The notes under the pieces: model-generated
Databases searched by the model: none
What the model saw: the letters and a program-made list of their open reading frames with translations, nothing else
Told to the model about the DNA's origin: nothing
From: Faecalispora jeddahensis
GTDB taxonomy: Bacteria > Bacillota > Clostridia > Oscillospirales > Acutalibacteraceae
Assembly (NCBI RefSeq): GCF_000577335.1
Contig: NZ_CBYL010000003.1
Location: 62,001-126,000 of the forward strand
Reading direction: 5' to 3'
DNA: 64,000 nt
Made by a program: the position numbers and the translations under genes
Part shown: piece by piece, positions 58,533-64,000 of the stretch
Numbering within the stretch: the stretch's first letter is position 1
Layout: every line of letters starts with the position of its first letter

Positions 58533-60287
58533 TCAGACAATGACGACGGAATGACCCGTCTGCTGCTTACATTGCTTCTTCGCGAGAGCAACTGTTTTGG
58601 ACAACAGCTCCGTCTGAGAAAAATCGACCGTGCGATTCGTAACCGCCGCAATCGAAAGTGTGGCGATCGAAAAATTCTCTGCAAAGCCATTGCGGTTCTT
58701 CGAAATGATGTATCCACGCTCCCAATCCTCTTTGGAATAGAGCGGCTGCACCTGCTTCGAGAAGGTTGCGATGATATTGCCGCACAGCTCATACAGATGC
58801 TCAGTGTCCCGCGTGAGAATGATAAAATCATCTCCGCCGATATGTCCTTTAAAATCTGCGGCAGAACAGCACAGGTTCATCGTCTGGGCCAAAAGCCGGA
58901 GCATGTTGTCCCCGCAGGAAAAGCCGTAGGCGTCGTTGTACGCCTTAAAATTGTCCAGATCAAGATAGATGATCGCGCAGTCCCGGTCGTCGGCGATCAG
59001 CTCTTCAATCGCGCGCTGAATGGCGTTATTGCCGGGTAGGCCCGTGAGCGGATTCGCGTCTGCCGCATTCTTTACCCGGATATTAATCGCCGCGTTCAGC
59101 AGATCACGCACAGTGACAATGCCAAGATACTGCCGCCCCTCGGTGATCACCACGGCATCGTACACATTTTTCTGCCCGCGCTCCATCGCCTGAACAGCGA
59201 CATCGTCAATGGCCGTGCCGGAATCCACCGATAAAAAATCATCCCGAACCAGATCCTTTACCGTTCGTCGATAATACAGGCTGTACCCGAACTGCCCGCT
59301 GAAGCACCCCAGCAGATACTGGCGCGTCAAAAGTCCGCAGACAGTTCCGTCGTGATTCAAAATGCAGACCTCGGTCATTGAGGGGTCACTGCACATATCC
59401 TGATACACTGGGAGCGCAGGAGCATTCTCCGGCAGCGCTCTTTTTTTGTGGCAAATCGCACCAACATGTCCAAAAACAGGCCCACCGCCGCTCAGATTCA
59501 ACGAGTTGTTCCGGGCCTCTTTGATCAGCAGCTTGATTTCGCCGGGCAAGCGCTGAAATTTCTCGTTCGGCCTGGCAAGAAAAAATCCCTGTCCATAATC
59601 CACACCAACCTGAATCAGTGTGGTGAGCTCTTCCTGTGTTTCGATTCCCTCCGCAATCACCTGAATGCCGGCCTCTTTGCAGAATTTTACGATTCCGGTC
59701 ATTACGGATTTTTTTCTGCTGTCCCGATCAATTTTCCTCACAATCCCCATATCGATTTTGAGGTAGTTCGGCGAAAACGCACAGACCCGCACCAGGCCAG
59801 AATAGCCGGAACCGAAATCATCGATCGCAATCTGAAAATTCTGCTTTTGATAATGCTCAATGGAGGAAATAAACACCGGAACGGCGCTGACGCTGCTCTT
59901 CTCGGTAATTTCGAAAATTACCTCGTCCGGATTCATTCCGAACTCGCGGAGCATCTGGCTCGTAAAGCCGGAAATAAACTCGGGGTCGTACAGAATATTT
60001 GGGTCAACATTGAGAAACAACCGTGTGCCGACCGGCTTTGCCACAGCATTTTTCAGGGCCTGTGTGCGGCAAAGTCGTTCCAGTTCCCACAGCCGCTGTG
60101 TAGAGGTGGCAAGATCAAACAGCTCTTCTATCTCGATTTCACAGCCCGGAAGAGAAATTCTGCTGAGCGCCTCATACCCCAGAATACTGCCGTCCCGCAG
60201 AGAGGCGATCGGCTGATACACAGGCTTAATGTATCCCCCTCTTATGATTTCAAGCAAAGAATTTTCAGACTTCATCCATTCTGTCAC
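58533..60287 (-). CDS. EAL-CBS-GGDEF cyclic-di-GMP signalling protein
   Basis: A 584-residue cytoplasmic protein. Residues ~10-255 are an EAL phosphodiesterase with intact motifs (YEAL 38-41, FEITEKS, IDDFGSGYSGL, IAEGIETQ); ~290-415 a pair of CBS domains; ~420-584 a GGDEF domain with active-site variant GGDDF. Both enzymatic halves look active, so it may make or degrade c-di-GMP under control of the CBS ligand. The EAL-CBS-GGDEF order is known in Firmicutes. Convergent with folD, no operon partner. Confidence 0.93.
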   Translation of the reverse strand: MTEWMKSENSLLEIIRGGYIKPVYQPIASLRDGSILGYEALSRISLPGCEIEIEELFDLATSTQRLWELERLCRTQALKNAVAKPVGTRLFLNVDPNILYDPEFISGFTSQMLREFGMNPDEVIFEITEKSSVSAVPVFISSIEHYQKQNFQIAIDDFGSGYSGLVRVCAFSPNYLKIDMGIVRKIDRDSRKKSVMTGIVKFCKEAGIQVIAEGIETQEELTTLIQVGVDYGQGFFLARPNEKFQRLPGEIKLLIKEARNNSLNLSGGGPVFGHVGAICHKKRALPENAPALPVYQDMCSDPSMTEVCILNHDGTVCGLLTRQYLLGCFSGQFGYSLYYRRTVKDLVRDDFLSVDSGTAIDDVAVQAMERGQKNVYDAVVITEGRQYLGIVTVRDLLNAAINIRVKNAADANPLTGLPGNNAIQRAIEELIADDRDCAIIYLDLDNFKAYNDAYGFSCGDNMLRLLAQTMNLCCSAADFKGHIGGDDFIILTRDTEHLYELCGNIIATFSKQVQPLYSKEDWERGYIISKNRNGFAENFSIATLSIAAVTNRTVDFSQTELLSKTVALAKKQCKQQTGHSVVIV

Positions 60288-60588
60288 TCCCCATTGCTCT
60301 GTTTCATTGATTATATCACCGGATGATAAAAATATCTATCATTTACAAAAAATCAGCATGTAAATTATACATCTTTTCCATTATGCATGCTCTGGTAACG
60401 GATTAAAATCAAATTAAAAATATTCTGGAGAAGCAATCGACCCGCCGGATTGCTGCATTCAAAAAACCTCCTCCGCAGAGCATTGCTCTGCGGAGGAGGT
60501 TTTTTGAATATCTGTTGAGAAAGGAAAATTACTGACAGAAAATAAAGGGCATGGAAAGAATGACGATGTGTGCTTCCCGCCTTACGGA
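60288..60588 (-). other. 301-bp intergenic region with terminator
   Basis: Contains the upstream region of the EAL-GGDEF gene, an AT-rich stretch and the 53-bp terminator palindrome. Nothing else seen. Confidence 0.5.
60457..60509. terminator. Bidirectional terminator, 25-bp perfect arms
   Basis: The arms (60457-60481 and 60485-60509) are exact complements around ATT, with six A then CCTCCTCCGCAGAGC on the left and the mirrored T-run on the right. Confidence 0.9.
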
Positions 60589-61875
60589 TCAGAGCACACT
60601 AATATCCTTCCAGGCATCGTAGGCCGCGCCGATCTGCTCCGCACCGGAATTGCCGTTTACCGCAACCTGCGCGGTGCAGTCCTTTACGACGGAATTGTTA
60701 TGAACATATCCGGCGATACTCCCCACGAATTTGCCGCCGTCGATTTTGCCGGACGCCGTGCAATTGACCACATCATACATTGTGGGCTCGGGGTAGTATT
60801 TGCTGTAAGCATTCAGATAAAAGCCGCCGCCCACAATGCCGCCGATGCGGTTGGCGGTATCCGCCGCCTGAATGGTGATATTGGTCGCTTTGCAGCCTGT
60901 AATCTGCGTTGCGGCGCCACTCTGTGTACCGGCATGGCCTGCAAGACCGCCGATCAGAGAGGATTTTTCCCCAACGGTGATCGTCACGGAATCCGCCGTA
61001 CAGTCTTTCGCATATTCGCTGTTGTGGAAGCATCCGGCCAGGCCGCCGATGCTGTAGCAGCCGGTTCCCTTGGCCTCAACCACGCCGGAAGCCTCGCAGC
61101 TTTCCACATTGCAGTCCTCGGCCCCACCGACGATCAGGCCCGCACCCTGCGTATTGTCGCCGCTGAGAATAACGGTCGCGCTGGCTTTGCAGTTTTTAAT
61201 ATCCGCATGGCTGGCGCCGACAACGCCGCCCACCAGAAAATGACCTGTCACGCTGCTTTCCCCGGTCAGGGTAAGGCCGCTGAGTTCCTTGCCGTTGGCG
61301 TAGCCTACGATCCCCCCCACATACATCTGAGAGGACGGAACAACGATGTTTTCTACAGTCAGATTCTTCAATTCGGCGGATTCCCCGCTGATGCAGCCGA
61401 ACAGGCCTACGCCGTTCTGGTACTTGCTGCTGATAGCCACATTCGAGATTTTATGCCCTGCTCCGTCAAAGGTACCGCTGAACGCAGCCGTGTCGCTCGG
61501 TGTTTCCGCGTCCTCTTCTTTTTCAGACTTGGGCTCGAAGGTGCCGATGGGATCAAAGCTGCCAAGTGGGGACAAATCGATATCCACTGTCAGCACATAA
61601 TGGCCGGAGAGCTGTTCTCTCACCTGATTCAGCTGTTCTGCCGTCGCCACCTGCCAGGGGTCCTCCGCAGTGCCGCTGCCGCCGGCAAAGCCGCCGGCCT
61701 GCTCAGAAACCGACTGTGCCTGAGAAGAGACCGCGTTGTTTGTCTGCTGACCCTGACAACCGGTTAACATGGAAATTGAGAGCATCAGCGCACAGGCGAG
61801 TGCAAGGTATCTTTTTTTGCTGCGCCGATTCTCCCTCACACGCAGCTGCATTTTTGTTTGGGTCTGTCCGTTCAT
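60589..61875 (-). CDS. GLUG-motif lipoprotein
   Basis: A 428-residue secreted protein. After a basic N-terminal stretch (~25 residues) comes a lipoprotein signal with lipobox LTGC. The mature part begins with a conserved GTAEDPWQVATAEQL segment and continues with repeated beta-strand units such as GGIVGYANG, GGVVGASHAD, GGLAGCFHN and GGIVGGGFY, typical of GLUG/right-handed beta-helix surface proteins (often found in adhesins and IgA-peptidase-like proteins). ATG at 61875 follows GGAGGA. A GTTAG-N6-CTAAC site upstream is shared with the AraC gene. Confidence 0.82.
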   Translation of the reverse strand: MNGQTQTKMQLRVRENRRSKKRYLALACALMLSISMLTGCQGQQTNNAVSSQAQSVSEQAGGFAGGSGTAEDPWQVATAEQLNQVREQLSGHYVLTVDIDLSPLGSFDPIGTFEPKSEKEEDAETPSDTAAFSGTFDGAGHKISNVAISSKYQNGVGLFGCISGESAELKNLTVENIVVPSSQMYVGGIVGYANGKELSGLTLTGESSVTGHFLVGGVVGASHADIKNCKASATVILSGDNTQGAGLIVGGAEDCNVESCEASGVVEAKGTGCYSIGGLAGCFHNSEYAKDCTADSVTITVGEKSSLIGGLAGHAGTQSGAATQITGCKATNITIQAADTANRIGGIVGGGFYLNAYSKYYPEPTMYDVVNCTASGKIDGGKFVGSIAGYVHNNSVVKDCTAQVAVNGNSGAEQIGAAYDAWKDISVL

Positions 61876-61951
61876 ATTCTTCCTCCGTTTCTGGTATGGA
61901 ATCATTTGTGTTTCAGGCTCGGCTAAAGCGTCCGCCCTGCGGGGAAGCCAA

Positions 61952-61967
61952 GTTAGTTCTCACTAAC
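61952..61967. promoter_or_regulatory. GTTAG-N6-CTAAC inverted repeat (lipoprotein side)
   Basis: GTTAG (61952-61956), TTCTCA, CTAAC (61963-61967), upstream of the GLUG lipoprotein gene. Same arrangement as at 63126-63141. Confidence 0.55.
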
Positions 61968-62051
61968 AATTAACCCAAAGAACAGCGCCTCCCAGCGCAC
62001 GCTCTGTCCTGTTTTCAGAAAATGATTATACTCCCGAAGCGGCGGGCGCTT

Positions 62052-63038
62052 CTACTCCGCACAGACAATTTCCGCTCCATTCAGGCGATGCCTTTTTCGG
62101 TATTCCATCGGCGAAAGGCCCATCACCTGTTTAAACGCAGACGCAAATTTGCTCGCGTTGACATACCCCAGCTTCCACGCGACGGAAGAAACGCTCTCAT
62201 TGCCCTGGCACAACAGCACAGCGGCCCGCTGCATGCGGTAAGAACGCATATACGCATAGACAGAGGTACCGTAGACCCCCTTAAAGCACTGCTTCATGGT
62301 GGTCATCGGCAGATCAAAGCGCTCCGACAGCTCCTGCAGTGTAAAGTGGCAGTCCGGGTGGCACACCATATAGTTCTTCATCCGCTTGACACACTCCACC
62401 TGATTCTTCTGGAAATAGCGCGGAGCCGCCAAATGCTCGTCGGGATTGATGACGCTGAGGAACAGCAGAAGCTCCAGCACCTTGAGCTTAAAGTAACCGA
62501 ATTTTACCTGATTCGGTACTGTGTAAAGCTCCGAGAAAATATGTTGAATGGAATCGGTTGCGCGCATGACAAAGCAGTGGTTGCCTGCGCAGAGCTTTTC
62601 CCGCAGTGCGTAGAGGTCGATCGAGATGTCTTTCAGGACGCCCGAAAGGGAATGTTCGGCCCGCGCTAGGTCGATCATGACCGAAACCCCATTGTAATAT
62701 TCCAGAGGGAAGCAGGGGTTTTTTGTCTGGTTGGCCACCATATTCACCGCAAGGTCGCCCTCTTCCAGATAAACACAGGTGCCGTTTAAAAAATCACATT
62801 CAAAGCGGCCCATACGGCAGTGGTTAATCTCCATCACATCGGCCGGCGTGCCTTTGCCGGAAACACAATAAGCGGAACGAAAATCGTTATATACCAGCTC
62901 GACCCCGTCGAACACCTCAAAGCTGGTCATTGTCCCCTCGCCGCTGATGTTTGCCATGTGGTACACCGTACAATCGGGCTGGTACGTTACCGACAAAGAT
63001 TCGGGAGCAACCAGATCATATTCCTCCAATGTGCGCAT
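62052..63038 (-). CDS. AraC-family transcriptional regulator
   Basis: A 328-residue regulator. The C-terminal ~100 residues hold two helix-turn-helices (FTLQELSERFDLPMTTMKQC and SVSSVAWKLGYVNASKFASA) ending GLSPMEYRKRH. The N-terminal ~220 residues form a beta-rich sensor region with a melibiose-regulator-like look (MNNM-type GRFECDFLNGTCVYLEEGD). ATG at 63038 follows GGAGGGG; a 39-codon extension was discarded. It lies upstream of, and in the same direction as, the lipoprotein gene and likely controls it. Many such regulators in Firmicutes control siderophore or metal uptake, but no transporter is visible here. Confidence 0.9.
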   Translation of the reverse strand: MRTLEEYDLVAPESLSVTYQPDCTVYHMANISGEGTMTSFEVFDGVELVYNDFRSAYCVSGKGTPADVMEINHCRMGRFECDFLNGTCVYLEEGDLAVNMVANQTKNPCFPLEYYNGVSVMIDLARAEHSLSGVLKDISIDLYALREKLCAGNHCFVMRATDSIQHIFSELYTVPNQVKFGYFKLKVLELLLFLSVINPDEHLAAPRYFQKNQVECVKRMKNYMVCHPDCHFTLQELSERFDLPMTTMKQCFKGVYGTSVYAYMRSYRMQRAAVLLCQGNESVSSVAWKLGYVNASKFASAFKQVMGLSPMEYRKRHRLNGAEIVCAE

Positions 63039-63125
63039 ACAGTCCCCTCCATTTCTTCCTATGCAGCAGACGTTCCATTCTCTCGCGCCGCGCGTCAGGA
63101 ATAGAAACGGCCTGCCTATTACACA

Positions 63126-63141
63126 GTTAGTCTTTTCTAAC
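63126..63141. promoter_or_regulatory. GTTAG-N6-CTAAC inverted repeat (AraC side)
   Basis: GTTAG (63126-63130), TCTTTT, CTAAC (63137-63141), ~90 bases upstream of the AraC start codon. Confidence 0.55.
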
Positions 63142-63280
63142 AACAAGCGTATCAAATACTACGTACAATGTCAAGCACCACAGAGAGCCTTTGGCTCAAA
63201 ACCGATATAGAGCATCCCCCGAATATTTCATACTTCTTGATATAGGCGGGCCAGACCACCGAACACCATGTTTAACAGGC

Positions 63281-63386
63281 GGCAAACAAAAGGAAATTCG
63301 TTTTATCCATGGCTAAGCCTTGCAGGTACTGGGAACACGGAAGCAAAGTGATAAACCCATTTTACTGCTGCGCAGCTCTCCCGACG
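63281..63386. ncRNA. Candidate structured RNA element, copy B
   Basis: Shares with 39129-39271 the ordered blocks GGCAAA, GGAAA, CTTGC-GG, AACAC-GGAAGCAAAGT, CCATTTT and GCGCAGCT-TCCCG-CG, while the hairpin segments between them differ in length. That pattern is what a conserved RNA with variable stems would show. Strand unknown. Confidence 0.45.
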
Positions 63387-63424
63387 GCAAAACGCGGAAA
63401 ACGAATCGTCTTCCGCGTTTTGCC
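63386..63424. terminator. Hairpin between copy B and the kinase-like gene
   Basis: GGCAAAACGCGGAA pairs exactly with TTCCGCGTTTTGCC around a 11-nt loop. No T-run follows on either strand; the four T lie inside the stem. It may end the kinase-like transcript or copy B. Confidence 0.45.
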
Positions 63425-63435
63425 TGTTAGGATAT

Positions 63436-64000
63436 TTAAATGAAGGGAAAAGCTTTTTTACAGTCGTCGCCAAACTTGATCTGCAGCGCCTGCACGATCA
63501 AATCAACGCATTGGTCAATGCTCCACCGGCCGCTGTTCAGCGTCATATCATAATTGACCGGATTCGTCCAATAGTTGCCGCCAGTGTAATATTTATAGTA
63601 TTCGGCGCGGTATTTGTCCGTTTTGGCAATCAGGCTGTGCGCCTCACTCTCCGAAACATTCATGGTTTTCATCACGCGGTCTACACAAAAGACCCTGCGG
63701 GCCTCTACGTATACGCTCAGCACGTTGTCAAAATCCTGCAGCACATAATCGGCACATTTACCCACGATGACACAGCTTTCGGTACGGGCCAGCTCTTGAA
63801 TGATTTTCTTCTGGAACTCGAACAGGCGGTCATCGGATTCAAACGGATTGGTATGCGGCAGCGGAGTCAGCCGTTTTTGCAGCGACATCAATTGCTGGCG
63901 CAGGTACCCGTCCCGCAGGCGCTCATCCACCTCTACAAAGTCGTGTTCATCCCTGCCGCTGTATTGGGACGCGAGCGTCAGGATCCGATTGGCATAGCTG
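63436..64000 (-). CDS. Cytidylate kinase-like family protein (N-terminus cut by window edge)
   Basis: The frame is open to the right edge, so 187 residues are seen and the start lies outside. Residues read SYANRILTLASQYSGRDEHD at the edge, then VIVGKCADYVLQDF and RVFCVDRVMKTMNVSESEA, matching the cytidylate-kinase-like family (PF13189), small P-loop-type proteins common in Clostridia. The nucleotide-binding loop should lie in the missing part. GTG at 63930 is only an internal codon. Its substrate is unproven. Confidence 0.78.
   Translation of the reverse strand, partial: SYANRILTLASQYSGRDEHDFVEVDERLRDGYLRQQLMSLQKRLTPLPHTNPFESDDRLFEFQKKIIQELARTESCVIVGKCADYVLQDFDNVLSVYVEARRVFCVDRVMKTMNVSESEAHSLIAKTDKYRAEYYKYYTGGNYWTNPVNYDMTLNSGRWSIDQCVDLIVQALQIKFGDDCKKAFPFI

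Larger units (their letters stand above)
63039..63435. other. 397-bp intergenic region with shared operator, conserved element and hairpin
   Basis: Contains the AraC gene control region with a GTTAG-N6-CTAAC site, the second copy of the structured element (63281-63386) and a hairpin (63386-63424). No credible gene. Confidence 0.55.

Overview
The window reads as chromosomal DNA of an anaerobic Firmicute of the class Clostridia, most likely an Oscillospirales/Ruminococcaceae-type organism. This is inferred from the moderate GC content, purine-rich ribosome binding sites, frequent GTG/TTG starts, TTGACA/TATAAT promoters, a single-chain clostridial-type PurL, an ECF folate transporter and fermentative gene content. 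No rRNA, tRNA, CRISPR array, insertion sequence or integrated prophage was found. Both ends cut through a gene: a sugar-isomerase-like gene on the left and a cytidylate-kinase-like gene on the right, both on the minus strand.

Layout. 1-8.5 kb: isomerase-like gene with its LacI regulator, ClC chloride/proton antiporter, isochorismatase-like hydrolase, SDR oxidoreductase, solitary holin, alanine racemase, and a 46-residue acidic protein. 8.5-14.5 kb: purL, a SARP-like regulator with a degenerate GGDEF-like tail, and a companion unknown protein. 14.6-20.7 kb: a surface module of VTC/TTM-fold protein, DUF4956 membrane protein and a large beta-helix lipoprotein, divergent from a two-component system. 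20.8-27.5 kb: a GntR regulator next to an operon for a permease, DUF3870 protein, alanine dehydrogenase, secreted NlpC/P60 peptidase and M19 dipeptidase, which together suggest scavenging of cell-wall peptides. 28-31 kb: folate ECF component, a small lipoprotein, and an AbrB-type membrane protein. 31.1-39 kb: a full citrate lyase locus (citG, GntR regulator, citC-D-E-F-X, CitMHS transporter). 39.3-41.4 kb: 5-formyl-THF cyclo-ligase and a YeiH-type permease with a long leader. 41.4-53.7 kb: a ten-gene minus-strand locus joining FrlB-like deglycase, FrlD-like kinase, a complete dipeptide-type ABC transporter and hydantoinase/oxoprolinase A and B, headed by a strongly palindromic operator. 54-57 kb: divergent redox/sulfur modules (DUF134 + NifX-like; ferredoxin, NapH-like protein, ArsR, rhodanese, methyltransferase). 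57.3-64 kb: folD with a 277-nt leader, an EAL-CBS-GGDEF protein, a GLUG-type lipoprotein, an AraC regulator and the cytidylate-kinase-like gene.

The most unusual points are: (1) the frl/hyu/dpp hybrid locus, which looks like a pathway for glycated or cyclised amino-acid compounds, with two copies of the same promoter-operator design, one apparently making only a ~110-nt RNA; (2) an ArsR regulator whose two cysteines are spaced like those of the BigR/SqrR persulfide sensors, in an operon with a rhodanese; (3) a conserved non-coding element present twice (39.1 kb and 63.3 kb); (4) several structured leaders (before folD, the YeiH-type gene and the permease at 27 kb); and (5) FolD lacking the catalytic lysine. 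All functions are inferred from sequence reading alone; no database search was run.
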